NCBI RefSeq assembly: GCF_937912035.1
Contig: NZ_CALDPF010000031.1
Span: 1 to 64,000, forward strand
From: an uncultured Bacteroides sp.
GTDB taxonomy: Bacteria > Bacteroidota > Bacteroidia > Bacteroidales > Bacteroidaceae
DNA length: 64,000 bases
Reading direction: 5' to 3'
This document shows, piece after piece, positions 27,468 to 35,977 of this stretch. A program made the translations under genes and the position numbers. The notes below the pieces were generated by a model. The model did not search any database. It had not been told where the DNA came from and saw only the letters and a program-made list of their open reading frames with translations. Within the stretch, counting starts at the first letter, position 1. The number at the start of each line of letters is the position of its first letter.

Positions 27468-27716
27468 AGTTTCTTTTTCTAAGCATCTTTGTATAGGACT
27501 GCTGATATTTAATATAAAAAGAGCTTTATCCTCTAAACGTACGGTATATTTGCCTGTTTGTTCATTGGATATAGTTCTTTTTTGTATTTTTTTATCATAA
27601 TGCTCTGTACGTACTTCTGAATTGGATTTTTTTTACAAAAAAAATCCCGTTAACGATAACGGAAATTGAAAATTTGTTGTACATTTGCCGCATATTTGTA
27701 ATGTGTGGTTTGCAAA
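27468..27716. other. Intergenic gap before rseC
   Basis: No gene is supported. Besides the -7 box at 27680-27687 it holds a small hairpin CCGTTA/TAACGG (27647-27661) preceded by an A run, which would be a T run on the minus strand. Confidence 0.45.
27680..27687 (+). promoter_or_regulatory. -7 box for the rseC-rnf operon
   Basis: TACATTTG matches TAnnTTTG and lies 29 nt before the rseC ATG. No -33 element is clear. Confidence 0.5.
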
Positions 27717-28145
27717 ATGAATAACAATATAAAACACCTTGGTATTGTGGAAAGCATAGACGGTTCTCATGTGAGAGTCAAGATTCTTCAGAGCTCGGCT
27801 TGTTCGTCGTGCAGCGTGAAAGGTCACTGTAATATTTCGGAGACCAAGGAAAAAATAATAGATATACATGATAAAGAAAGTGCGGAATGTTGTTCAGTAG
27901 GGCAGCAGGTGATGGTATGTGGTACAACTTCTATGGGCATGAAAGCGGTTTTTCTGGCATTTGTTCTGCCTTTTGTTGTGCTCTTGGCATCTTTGTTTGT
28001 TACTATGCGAGTCACAGATGGTGATGAGGCTACATCTGCTTTAGTCTCTTTATGCACCCTTATACCTTATTATATAATCATATATCTGTTGAGGAATAAA
28101 ATCAGTCGCACATTCTCATTTACATTGGAAACAATAAATAATTAA
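27717..28145 (+). CDS. rseC: RseC/MucC-like membrane protein
   Basis: With the ATG at 27717 the protein has 142 residues; an in-frame GTG at 27705 is less likely. The N-terminal cytoplasmic part has the cysteine cluster SACSSCSVKGHC near residue 32. Two transmembrane helices follow (AVFLAFVLPFVVLLASLFV and SLCTLIPYYIIIYLL). This matches the RseC family, which in other bacteria affects the sigma-E pathway or the reduction of SoxR together with Rnf-type proteins. It starts 17 nt before rnfB, and that pairing with rnf genes is typical, so a role in Rnf assembly or Fe-S handling is plausible. Confidence 0.82.
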   Translation: MNNNIKHLGIVESIDGSHVRVKILQSSACSSCSVKGHCNISETKEKIIDIHDKESAECCSVGQQVMVCGTTSMGMKAVFLAFVLPFVVLLASLFVTMRVTDGDEATSALVSLCTLIPYYIIIYLLRNKISRTFSFTLETINN

Positions 28146-28162
28146 TAAACTAACTTTAATTT

Positions 28163-29128
28163 ATGGATTTAATTTTAATTGCAGTAATTTCATTGGGAGC
28201 CATTGGCTTGGTTGCAGCAGTAATTCTGTATGCAGCATCAAAGAAATTCGCTGTGTACGAAGATCCGCGAATTGCTCAGGTAAGCGAAGTGCTTCCTCAG
28301 GCTAACTGCGGTGGATGTGGTTATCCGGGATGTTCTGGTTTTGCCGCTGCTTGCGTTAAAGCCGGTTCACTTGAAGGTAAACTGTGTCCTGTAGGCGGAC
28401 AGCCTACAATGGAAAAAGTAGCTGCCATTCTTGGTCTTGAAGCTGCCGCTTCAGAACCTAAGGTAGCTGTAGTGAGATGTAACGGTACATGTGCCAACCG
28501 TCCTAAACTTACTAAGTACGACGGTGTACGCTCATGTGTAGTGGCTAACTCTACTTATGGTGGAGAGTCAGGATGTACATTCGGATGTCTTGGCTGTGGC
28601 GACTGTGTGTCGGCTTGTACATTCGGTGCCATCAAGATGAATCCTGAAACAGGACTTCCTGAAGTAGATGAAAGCAAGTGTACTGCCTGCGGTGCTTGTG
28701 CCAAGGCATGTCCTCGTTCAATCATCGAAATCCGTCCGAAAGGAAAGAACAATCGCCGTGTTTACGTTCAGTGCGTCAACAAAGATAAGGGTGCAGTTGC
28801 CCGCAAGGCTTGTACTGCAGCATGTATCGGTTGCGGCAAGTGTGTCAAGGTTTGTCCGTTCGAGGCTATCACTCTTGAAAACAATCTTGCTTACATTGAT
28901 CCTGCAAAATGTAAGTCATGCCGTAAGTGCGAAATGGAATGTCCTCAGAATGCAATCATTGCTGTGAACTTCCCTCCTAGAAAGGCAAAACCTGCTGAAG
29001 AAACTGCTCCAAAGGCAGAAGCTGCTGCTCCTAAAGCAGAAACAGTAGCTCCAAAGGTAGAAAAACCTGCAACAGAGCAGCCAAAAGCAGAAACTCCTGC
29101 ACAGGAAGCTCCAAAGGCAGAAGCATAA
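28163..29128 (+). CDS. rnfB: Rnf complex subunit B, Fe-S protein
   Basis: The protein has 321 residues. One N-terminal transmembrane helix is followed by the RnfB cluster motif ANCGGCGYPGCSGF and a distal Cys. Several ferredoxin-type CxxCxxCxxxC motifs come next (CTACGACAKACP, CIGCGKCVKVCP, CKSCRKCEMECP). RnfB accepts electrons from ferredoxin and passes them to the membrane part. The last about 50 residues are an Ala/Pro/Glu/Lys low-complexity tail with repeated APKAE units, absent from classical short RnfB and probably a flexible linker. It is the first structural gene of rnfBCDGEA. Confidence 0.96.
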   Translation: MDLILIAVISLGAIGLVAAVILYAASKKFAVYEDPRIAQVSEVLPQANCGGCGYPGCSGFAAACVKAGSLEGKLCPVGGQPTMEKVAAILGLEAAASEPKVAVVRCNGTCANRPKLTKYDGVRSCVVANSTYGGESGCTFGCLGCGDCVSACTFGAIKMNPETGLPEVDESKCTACGACAKACPRSIIEIRPKGKNNRRVYVQCVNKDKGAVARKACTAACIGCGKCVKVCPFEAITLENNLAYIDPAKCKSCRKCEMECPQNAIIAVNFPPRKAKPAEETAPKAEAAAPKAETVAPKVEKPATEQPKAETPAQEAPKAEA

Positions 29129-29164
29129 TTAATCCGATTAATAACAATATTAAACGATATAAAC

Positions 29165-30502
29165 GTGAAAACATTTAGAATAGGTGGAGTCCATCCGGCA
29201 GAAAACAAGTTGTCGGCAGGCAAGGCGATAGAAACGCTTGCCCTCCCCAAACAGGCTGTTTTCCCTTTGTCTCAGCATATAGGTGCACCGGCTACAGCCA
29301 TCGTAAAGAAGGGTGACGTAGTTAAGGTTGGTACTAAGATTGCCGAAGCAGGCGGTTTCGTTTCGGCAGCTATTTACTCTTCAGTATCAGGTAAGGTGAA
29401 CAAGGTGGACAGCGTTATTGATGCCAGCGGTTACCGTAAACCGGCTATCTTCATCGACGTGGAAGGCGATGAATGGGAAGAATCAATCGACCGTAGTACA
29501 GAACTGGTTAAGGAATGCAACCTTACTCCGGAAGAAATAGTAGCTAAAATCAAGAACGCAGGTGTTGTAGGTATGGGTGGTGCATGTTTCCCAACTCATG
29601 TCAAACTTACTCCTCCTCCTGGATGCAAGGCTGAATGCGTTATCATCAACGCTGTAGAGTGTGAGCCTTATCTTACTGCCGACCACCGTCTGATGCTTGA
29701 AAAAGCAGACGAAATTCTGGTGGGTGTACAGATCCTTATGAAAGCCGTAAAAGTTGACAAGGCTTACATCGGTATAGAGAACAACAAGCCTGATGCTATC
29801 AAGCTGATGACAGAAAAGGCTGCCCAGTACAAAGGTATTGAAGTTGTTCCTCTGAAAGTTAAATATCCTCAGGGAGGTGAAAAACAGCTTATCGATGCTG
29901 TTATCGGCCGTCAGGTTCCTGCCCCTCCTGCAATTCCTATCAATGTAGGTGCCGTAGTTCAGAACGTAGGTACAGCATATGCCGTTTATGAAGCTGTTCA
30001 GAAGAACAAACCGTTGTTCGAACGTGTGGTTACAGTGACAGGTAAATCACTGAAGAATCCTTCAAACTTCCTGACACGTATGGGTACACCGATGAGCCAG
30101 CTTATCGAAGCTGCCGGAGGTCTGCCTGAAGATACAGGAAAGGTAATCGGTGGTGGTCCTATGATGGGTAAGGCACTTGCCAATACTGAAGTTCCTATCT
30201 GCAAGGGAAGTTCAGGTGTTCTCCTGATGAACGACAAAGAAGCTGCACGTGCAGAGGCTATGCCATGTATCCGTTGTGCAAAATGTGTAAGCGCATGTCC
30301 TATGGGACTTGAACCGTTCCTTTTGGCTACATGCTCTGCTCATGGCGACTGGGAACGCGTTGAGAAAGAAATGATTATGTCATGTATAGAGTGTGGCTCA
30401 TGTCAGTTCACATGTCCTTCACGCCGTCCAATGCTTGACTATATCCGTTTAGGTAAAGGCAAAGTAGGTGCGATTATCCGTGCACGCAATGCTAAAAAAT
30501 AA
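29165..30502 (+). CDS. rnfC: Rnf complex subunit C
   Basis: This 445-residue peripheral subunit resembles the NADH-binding NuoF-like proteins. The GMGGACFPTHVKL segment near residue 137 is the Rossmann-like glycine motif. An SLBB-type region follows, then two [4Fe-4S] motifs, CIRCAKCVSACP and CIECGSCQFTCP, near the C-terminus. It should hand electrons to NAD+ at the cytoplasmic side of the Rnf ferredoxin:NAD+ oxidoreductase. The start at 29165 is a GTG. Confidence 0.97.
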   Translation: MKTFRIGGVHPAENKLSAGKAIETLALPKQAVFPLSQHIGAPATAIVKKGDVVKVGTKIAEAGGFVSAAIYSSVSGKVNKVDSVIDASGYRKPAIFIDVEGDEWEESIDRSTELVKECNLTPEEIVAKIKNAGVVGMGGACFPTHVKLTPPPGCKAECVIINAVECEPYLTADHRLMLEKADEILVGVQILMKAVKVDKAYIGIENNKPDAIKLMTEKAAQYKGIEVVPLKVKYPQGGEKQLIDAVIGRQVPAPPAIPINVGAVVQNVGTAYAVYEAVQKNKPLFERVVTVTGKSLKNPSNFLTRMGTPMSQLIEAAGGLPEDTGKVIGGGPMMGKALANTEVPICKGSSGVLLMNDKEAARAEAMPCIRCAKCVSACPMGLEPFLLATCSAHGDWERVEKEMIMSCIECGSCQFTCPSRRPMLDYIRLGKGKVGAIIRARNAKK

Positions 30503-30526
30503 TTAATCGAAATTTATCGAATAACT

Positions 30527-31516
30527 ATGGCTAATAAATTAATAGTATCTTTATCACCCCATGTACACAGCGGCGACAGCGTACAGAAAAACATGTACGG
30601 TGTAATCATAGCCTTGATACCTGCCTTGCTCGTGTCATTCTATATGTTCGGTCTTGGGGCTGTAATAGTAACGCTCACATCTGTTGCAGCGTGCTTGTTC
30701 TTCGAATGGGCGATTACCAAGTTCATTCTGAAACGCGAACGTACAACCATACTCGACGGCTCGGCAGCACTTACAGGTCTGTTGCTTGCCTTCAACCTTC
30801 CGTCAAACCTTCCTTTGTGGATTATCATCATCGGTGCCCTTGTTGCAATCGGTATTGGTAAGATGACTTTCGGCGGATTGGGATGCAACCCTTTCAATCC
30901 TGCATTGGTTGGACGTATCTTCCTGCTTATCTCTTTCCCTGTACAGATGACTTCATGGCCTGTAGCTGGTCAGCTCACAGCTTATACAGACGCTGAAACA
31001 GCTGCAACTCCGCTTGCCCTGATGAAAATGGCAGTCAAGGGTGATGCTACTGCTCTTGAGCAGCTACCTTCTACTATTGATCTGTTCCTTGGTAACAACC
31101 ATGGATGTATCGGTGAGATCAGTGCACTTGCTTTGTTGCTCGGCTTGATATATATGTTGTGGAAGAAAATCATTACATGGCATATCCCAGTATCAATCAT
31201 CGCTACAGTATTCGTTTTCGCTACACTGTTGAACTTGGTTGACCCTGCCAAATATGCTGACGGACTTACTCATCTGTTTACAGGTGGTCTTATGTTGGGT
31301 GCCATCTTTATGGCTACAGACTATGTTACATCGCCTATGAACCACAAAGGCATGATTATCTACGGTATTGCCATAGGTTTCCTAACAGTACTTATCCGTA
31401 CTTTCGGTGCCTATCCGGAAGGTATGTCGTTCGCTATCTTCATCATGAACGCATTCACTCCGCTGATCAATACTTATTGCAAACCTAAAAGATTCGGGGA
31501 GGTAGTAAAGAAATGA
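30527..31516 (+). CDS. rnfD: Rnf complex subunit D
   Basis: This 329-residue integral membrane subunit of the RnfD/NqrB family has about eight to ten hydrophobic segments. The motif TAATPLALMKM near residue 160 matches the site where FMN is covalently attached to a Thr. NPFNPALVGRIF is another family signature. It forms part of the ion-translocating membrane core. Its last 4 nt overlap the rnfG start. Confidence 0.96.
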   Translation: MANKLIVSLSPHVHSGDSVQKNMYGVIIALIPALLVSFYMFGLGAVIVTLTSVAACLFFEWAITKFILKRERTTILDGSAALTGLLLAFNLPSNLPLWIIIIGALVAIGIGKMTFGGLGCNPFNPALVGRIFLLISFPVQMTSWPVAGQLTAYTDAETAATPLALMKMAVKGDATALEQLPSTIDLFLGNNHGCIGEISALALLLGLIYMLWKKIITWHIPVSIIATVFVFATLLNLVDPAKYADGLTHLFTGGLMLGAIFMATDYVTSPMNHKGMIIYGIAIGFLTVLIRTFGAYPEGMSFAIFIMNAFTPLINTYCKPKRFGEVVKK

Positions 31517-32154
31517 AAAAGCTAGAATCATCATTGAAGAATATGGCTCTTGCCCTGACAGGCTTTTCTGTAGTGGCCGGAGCAATATTGGGCTGGGTGA
31601 ACGAAGTGACTGCCGAACCTATAGCACAGGCTAATGCAAAGACATTGAGTGATGCTATAGCAGTAGTAGTTCCTGGTTTCGACAATAACCCTGCGGAAGC
31701 TCCTGAAACAATCGATGTTGACGGTGTTTCATATAAGATTTACAAGGCTACAAAAGGTGGCGAGTTTATCGGTGCTGCAGTAGAATCTTCATCTATGGGA
31801 TTCGGTGGCGAGCTGAAAGTTCTTGTTGGTTTCGATGTTGAAGGAAACATCATCGACTATTCATTGTTGAGTCATGCAGAAACTCCGGGATTGGGATCTA
31901 AGGCTGCCGATTGGTTTAAGAAAGGTGCCAAAGGCGATATTACAGGCAAGAATCCTGGTAATGCACCTTTGACAGTATCCAAAGATGGTGGCGAGATAGA
32001 TGCCATTACAGCTTCTACCATTACAAGCCGTGCTTTCCTTGCAGCTGTAAACAGCGCATACGGAGCTTATAAGAACCAGCATGTTGACGGTACTAGCGGT
32101 GCAACTCAGCAGACTGCTGACGAAGAGAAAACTGAAAATGTAGAAAACAATTAA
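31513..32154 (+). CDS. rnfG: Rnf complex subunit G, flavoprotein
   Basis: The protein has 213 residues with one N-terminal membrane helix and a periplasmic FMN-binding domain. The covalent-FMN motif is DAITASTITSRAF near residue 166, preceded by ETPGLGSKAADWF. The C-terminus is an acidic, low-complexity tail. It moves electrons across the membrane together with RnfD. It overlaps rnfD by 4 nt, implying coupled translation. Confidence 0.95.
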   Translation: MKKLESSLKNMALALTGFSVVAGAILGWVNEVTAEPIAQANAKTLSDAIAVVVPGFDNNPAEAPETIDVDGVSYKIYKATKGGEFIGAAVESSSMGFGGELKVLVGFDVEGNIIDYSLLSHAETPGLGSKAADWFKKGAKGDITGKNPGNAPLTVSKDGGEIDAITASTITSRAFLAAVNSAYGAYKNQHVDGTSGATQQTADEEKTENVENN

Positions 32155-32172
32155 TAGGAGAGGAGTAAGATT

Positions 32173-32757
32173 ATGAATAATTTTAAAGTATTAATGAACG
32201 GAATCGTTAAGGAAAATCCTACTTTCGTTCTCCTTTTGGGTATGTGTCCAACATTGGGTACAACATCTTCTGCCATCAACGGTATGGGTATGGGACTTGC
32301 TACAATGTTCGTACTTATCTGTTCAAACATTGTAATCTCTTCTATCAAGAAGCTTGTTCCTGACATGGTGCGTATCCCTATCTTCATCGTTGTCATCGCA
32401 TCATTCGTAACAGTATTACAGATGGTAATGCAGGCATACGTTCCAGCTCTCTACGCAACTTTGGGTCTTTTCATCCCTCTTATCGTGGTGAACTGTATCC
32501 TTCTTGGACGTGCTGAGGCTTTTGCTGCCAAGAACAATCCTGTAGCTTCGTTCTTCGATGGTCTTGGTATGGGACTTGGTTTCACTATCGCCCTGACATT
32601 GCTTGGTGGTGTACGTGAATTCCTAGGAACAGGTAAGATATTCAATATCACAATTATGCCTGAACAGTATGGCATGCTGATATTTGTCCTTGCTCCTGGT
32701 GCTTTCATCGTATTGGGCTATCTGATTGCTATTGTAAACCGCTTGAAAAAAGCATAA
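32173..32757 (+). CDS. rnfE: Rnf complex subunit E
   Basis: This 194-residue, six-helix membrane subunit of the RnfE/NqrD family has the opening FKVLMNGIVKENPTFVLLLG and the central GLGMGLGFTIALTLLGGVRE, both typical. RnfE and RnfA form an inverted pair around an Fe-S centre in the ion-translocating core. A purine-rich GGAGAGGAG lies just before its ATG, an unusually strong ribosome-binding site for this phylum. Confidence 0.96.
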   Translation: MNNFKVLMNGIVKENPTFVLLLGMCPTLGTTSSAINGMGMGLATMFVLICSNIVISSIKKLVPDMVRIPIFIVVIASFVTVLQMVMQAYVPALYATLGLFIPLIVVNCILLGRAEAFAAKNNPVASFFDGLGMGLGFTIALTLLGGVREFLGTGKIFNITIMPEQYGMLIFVLAPGAFIVLGYLIAIVNRLKKA

Positions 32758-32776
32758 CCCTTAAAAGACTTTTTAT

Positions 32777-33376
32777 ATGGAATATATATTGATATTTATT
32801 ACAGCTATATTTGTGAACAACATCGTGTTGTCACAATTCCTTGGTATCTGCCCGTTCTTAGGCGTATCAAAGAAAGTTGAAACAGCTATGGGTATGGGTG
32901 CGGCAGTAGCATTCGTGTTGGTTCTTGCAACTATTGTTACATACGTTATCCAGAAGTTCGTTCTTGATGCTTTTGGTTTGGGGTATCTTCAGACCATAGC
33001 ATTCATCCTTGTCATTGCAGCATTGGTTCAGATGGTTGAGATTATTCTTAAGAAAGTTTCTCCATCGCTTTATCAGGCATTGGGAGTGTTCCTTCCACTT
33101 ATCACAACAAACTGCTGTATCCTTGGTGTTACAATACTTGTAATTCAGAACGATTTTGATTTGCTTACAGGTGTTGTTTATGCATTTGCCACTGCGTTAG
33201 GTTTTGCGCTTGCACTTATAGTGTTTGCCGGAATTCGTGAACAGCTTAGTATGGTAAATATCCCTAAAGGTATGCAGGGAATGTCAATAGCTTTAGTAAC
33301 AGCAGGTCTGTTGGCTATGGCATTCATGGGATTCTCAGGTGTTGACAAAGGTCTTGCGGCATTGTTTGGAATATAA
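32777..33376 (+). CDS. rnfA: Rnf complex subunit A
   Basis: This 199-residue, six-helix membrane protein is homologous to RnfE and NqrE. Characteristic stretches are FVNNIVLSQFLGICPFLGVS, with its conserved Cys, and LITTNCCILG. It is the last gene of the operon. The rnfB-C-D-G-E-A order is the usual Bacteroidetes one. A strong terminator follows. Confidence 0.96.
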   Translation: MEYILIFITAIFVNNIVLSQFLGICPFLGVSKKVETAMGMGAAVAFVLVLATIVTYVIQKFVLDAFGLGYLQTIAFILVIAALVQMVEIILKKVSPSLYQALGVFLPLITTNCCILGVTILVIQNDFDLLTGVVYAFATALGFALALIVFAGIREQLSMVNIPKGMQGMSIALVTAGLLAMAFMGFSGVDKGLAALFGI

Positions 33377-33401
33377 TAGGAAATATAATTTGATTTTCAG
33401 A

Positions 33402-33434
33402 AAATCCGGTATCATACTGATGCCGGATTTTTTT
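33402..33434 (+). terminator. Intrinsic terminator of the rnf operon
   Basis: AATCCGGTATCA pairs with TGATGCCGGATT (one wobble) around TAC, followed by a T run. Confidence 0.9.
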
Positions 33435-33450
33435 GTATAATTTCCATTAA

Positions 33451-33485
33451 TTTGGTTGACTTTTGAATTTAATTTATTATTTTTG
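33451..33485 (+). promoter_or_regulatory. Promoter of galE
   Basis: TTTG at 33451-33454 and TATTTTTG at 33478-33485 are 23 nt apart; the ATG is 53 nt downstream. Confidence 0.55.
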
Positions 33486-33538
33486 CTCGAAATAAGTCTA
33501 AAACTTTATTATACACAATAATATAAAAACCTTTAATT

Positions 33539-34573
33539 ATGAAAAAAAGAATTCTGGTTGCCGGTGGTACAGGCTACATCGGTTCTCACACAGTTGTGGA
33601 ATTGCAGAACAGCGGTTATGAAGTAATCATTGTTGATAATCTTTCAAACTCAAGAGCTGATGTAGTTGACAGCATCGAACAGATTACAGGCATTCGTCCT
33701 GCTTTTGAGAAAGTAGATTGCCTTGACTATGAAGGTATGGATGCTGTTTTTACAAAATATCCTGGTATAGAAGGTATTATTCACTTTGCAGCAAGTAAGG
33801 CTGTAGGCGAGTCTGTGCAGAAACCTTTACTTTATTATCGTAACAACCTCGTTTCTCTGATAAATATTCTTGAGCTGATGCCTAAGCATGGTGTAAAAGG
33901 AATCATCTTCTCATCATCTTGTACTGTATATGGTCAGCCGGACGTATTGCCTGTAACAGAAGCAGCTCCAATCAAGAAAGCAGAATCACCTTACGGTAAT
34001 ACAAAACAGATCAACGAAGAAATCATTGATGATACAATTGCCTCAGGTTCTCCTATCAAGGCTATCAAACTTCGTTATTTTAATCCTATTGGTGCTCATC
34101 CAACTGCACTTATCGGTGAGTTGCCTAACGGTGTTCCACAGAATCTAGTACCGTTCCTCACTCAGACAGCTATGGGTATCCGTGAAAAATTGAGCGTATT
34201 CGGTGATGACTACGATACTCCTGATGGTTCTTGTATCCGTGATTACATTTATGTAGTTGACCTTGCCAAGGCTCACGTAATAGCTATGAACCGTATCCTT
34301 GAAGGCAAGCAGAAACAGGCTTCAGAAGTATTCAATGTAGGTACAGGTCGTGGTTTGTCTGTTCTTGAGCTTATCAATGCTTTTGAATCATCTACAGGTG
34401 TGAAACTCAATTACCAGATAGCTCCTCGTCGTGCAGGTGATATCGTTAAGGTATGGGCAGATCCTTCGTATGCCAATAATGAACTTGGCTGGAAGGCTGA
34501 AACTTCAATCGAAGATACACTACGCTCAGCATGGAACTGGCAGGTACATTTGCGTGAAAAAGGAATCATGTAA
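33539..34573 (+). CDS. galE: UDP-glucose 4-epimerase
   Basis: This 344-residue short-chain dehydrogenase-type epimerase has the NAD-binding GGTGYIGSHT near residue 9, the catalytic SSSCTVYG serine/threonine segment, and the YxxxK motif in SPYGNTK. It interconverts UDP-glucose and UDP-galactose in the cytoplasm; some family members also accept the N-acetylated sugars, which would fit the amino-sugar genes upstream but cannot be decided here. It has its own promoter. Confidence 0.95.
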   Translation: MKKRILVAGGTGYIGSHTVVELQNSGYEVIIVDNLSNSRADVVDSIEQITGIRPAFEKVDCLDYEGMDAVFTKYPGIEGIIHFAASKAVGESVQKPLLYYRNNLVSLINILELMPKHGVKGIIFSSSCTVYGQPDVLPVTEAAPIKKAESPYGNTKQINEEIIDDTIASGSPIKAIKLRYFNPIGAHPTALIGELPNGVPQNLVPFLTQTAMGIREKLSVFGDDYDTPDGSCIRDYIYVVDLAKAHVIAMNRILEGKQKQASEVFNVGTGRGLSVLELINAFESSTGVKLNYQIAPRRAGDIVKVWADPSYANNELGWKAETSIEDTLRSAWNWQVHLREKGIM

Positions 34574-34715
34574 TTAAATCAAATATAAAATAATAAAACC
34601 TAATTATAAATGAAACTATCTGAATTGTGTGAATGTATGAGAATATATTCGTACAAGTCTGTGTAAACCACAGATATAGTAGTTTTGTCGTGTTTTATTT
34701 TGTGTTTGTGTTGTG
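34574..34715 (+). other. Transcribed-looking gap after galE
   Basis: No ORF is credible. A TCTGTG/CACAGA hairpin lies near 34658-34674, and the following stretch is T/G-rich with few C. It leads into the terminator at 34716, so this is either a long galE 3' end or a small RNA. Confidence 0.35.
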
Positions 34716-34751
34716 GCTGTTCTTCGACGTGAGTCGGAGGGCAGCTTTTTT
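34716..34751 (+). terminator. Strong terminator after galE
   Basis: A stem of about 13 bp with several G-U pairs (GCTGTTCTTCGAC against GTCGGAGGGCAGC) closes on a GTGA tetraloop and is followed by TTTTTT. Confidence 0.82.
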
Positions 34752-34778
34752 AATTATTCAATTTAAAAACTAGTATAT

Positions 34779-35252
34779 ATGGATATAGTATTGATTATTT
34801 TTTCGATATTGTTTATGGTTGTCGGTCTTCTTGGTTGTATTCTTCCGGCTCTTCCAGGTCCACCCGTTTCGTATATAGGTTTTCTGTTACTTCATTTCAC
34901 TGATAGGGTTCAGTTTAGTACTGCACAGATTCTTATACTGTTACTTCTGGTTATAGTAGCACAGGTTATCGATTATTTTATTCCTGTCTTGGGAAGCAAA
35001 TACAGCGGAGGAACCAAATGGGGGAGTTGGGGAGCCTTTATTGGTTCTGTGGTAGGATTGTTTTTTCTGCCATGGGGATTGCTTTTAGGACCTTTTCTCG
35101 GGGCGGTGGCAGGCGAACTTATGGGTGATGCCGATATGAAATCAGCATTGCGTTCAGGCACCGGTGCACTTGTAGGATTTCTTTTAGGTACAGTCTTAAA
35201 ACTGGCGTTATGTATGTATTTTATAGTTCTTCTGATACATGCGCTCATTTAA
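34779..35252 (+). CDS. DUF456 family membrane protein
   Basis: This 157-residue, very hydrophobic protein has about four transmembrane segments. The start MDIVLIIFSILFMVVGLLGC continues into ILPALPGPPVSYIGFLLLHF, the usual DUF456 opening. The middle is glycine-rich (GTKWGSWGAFIGSVVGLFF, LLGPFLGAVAGELMGD), as in the family. Function is unknown; the glycine-zipper-like helices suggest tight packing in the inner membrane. It stands alone between a terminator and a candidate RNA gene. Confidence 0.85.
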   Translation: MDIVLIIFSILFMVVGLLGCILPALPGPPVSYIGFLLLHFTDRVQFSTAQILILLLLVIVAQVIDYFIPVLGSKYSGGTKWGSWGAFIGSVVGLFFLPWGLLLGPFLGAVAGELMGDADMKSALRSGTGALVGFLLGTVLKLALCMYFIVLLIHALI

Positions 35253-35351
35253 AATGATATATTTACCGTTATCGCACACAATGTTTTTATGCTCAATAAA
35301 TGATATAAATCAAGAAAAGCAGTTATTTTGTTAAAAACATGTTCTTAAACA

Positions 35352-35381
35352 TTGTTTTTATCAATTTTACCCTTACCTTTG
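35352..35381 (+). promoter_or_regulatory. Promoter of the candidate RNA at 35388
   Basis: TTG at 35352-35354 and TACCTTTG at 35374-35381 have a 19-nt gap, an excellent match to the -33/-7 consensus. No ORF starts downstream for nearly 800 nt on this strand. Confidence 0.7.
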
Positions 35382-35387
35382 CATCGT

Positions 35388-35735
35388 GGTTGTGAAACCA
35401 GTAAGACTTATAAAACTATAAGTAACACAAAATATTAAGGTATTAGATTAGACTTAAGGTAATTATTTAAGGTATTAGGTTAAAGTTATTAGTTTAAAGG
35501 TAAAGAGGTTTTTCAAGGGATTAGTTTTTAAGGATTAAGGTTAAGAGAGAGAGATTTTTTAGTTTTCAGGATTTAGGATTAGGTTTTAATAGGTTTTAGG
35601 ATTAGTTTTAGGTAAAAAGTAAGCAAAGGGATAACGTAAGACTTGAAAAACAAAGAGATGAAAAGAACCCTTAATTGGGGGGTTCTTTAGATGGTCGGCG
35701 GCATTCACAGACAACTGGATGGCGCCTTTTTTATT
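35388..35735 (+). ncRNA. Candidate non-coding RNA with C-poor degenerate repeats
   Basis: Following a good promoter there is a transcribed-looking stretch of about 345 nt with no ORF. It begins with small hairpins (GGTT-GTGA-AACC at about 35388; ACTTAT/ATAAGT at about 35406-35423). Then comes a long tract of degenerate GGTATTAGG / GGATTAGG units in which 35429-35623 contains only three C. Six GG pairs between 35569 and 35612 could form a two-layer G-quadruplex. It closes with AAGAACCC/GGGTTCTT (about 35663-35689) and a GGCGCC-TTTTTT end near 35721. I do not recognise the family. Confidence 0.5.
35658..35735 (+). terminator. Double hairpin ending the candidate RNA
   Basis: AAGAACCC/GGGTTCTT forms an 8-bp stem. 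A second, weaker stem pairs GGCGGCAT (35696-35703) with ATGGCGCC (one mismatch) just before TTTTTT at 35727. Confidence 0.6.
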
Positions 35736-35743
35736 GTTTCTTC

Positions 35744-35977
35744 TCAAATGAGCCAGCTGATTATTGAAATAGTTATTAATATTAATGCTGTCCCTCGTAA
35801 TATATTTCTTATTGTACTGTCATAGAACAGACTGAATAGTACAATTGCAAGTGAATATCTGAGAAGACTGTCACCTAAAGTAATGTCCGTTTGTACTATT
35901 GCAGCTATGATAACAGCTATTGCCGGTATCATAATCATGATAGCAGTTGCAATATTCATATCCTGTTTCTTCATCAT
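35744..35977 (-). CDS. Putative small membrane protein
   Basis: This 77-residue ORF on the minus strand encodes an almost wholly hydrophobic protein with two or three membrane helices (IATAIMIMIPAIAVIIAAIV, then LLRYSLAIVLFSLFY, then ILRGTALILITISIISW) and a short charged MMKKQDMN start. A basic N-terminus followed by regular helices is more protein-like than the plus-strand ORF it overlaps. I recognise no family. It runs against the candidate RNA and ends just past that RNA's terminator. A/T-rich DNA produces such ORFs by chance, so confidence is moderate. Confidence 0.42.
   Translation of the reverse strand: MMKKQDMNIATAIMIMIPAIAVIIAAIVQTDITLGDSLLRYSLAIVLFSLFYDSTIRNILRGTALILITISIISWLI

Noticed and set aside
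27406..27600. 64-residue ORF running through the palindrome cluster
   Set aside because: Its first half is made of the inverted repeats and its composition is not protein-like.
27647..27661. CCGTTA/TAACGG hairpin with a minus-strand T run, as a terminator
   Set aside because: No credible minus-strand gene ends there; it may only be part of the rseC upstream region.
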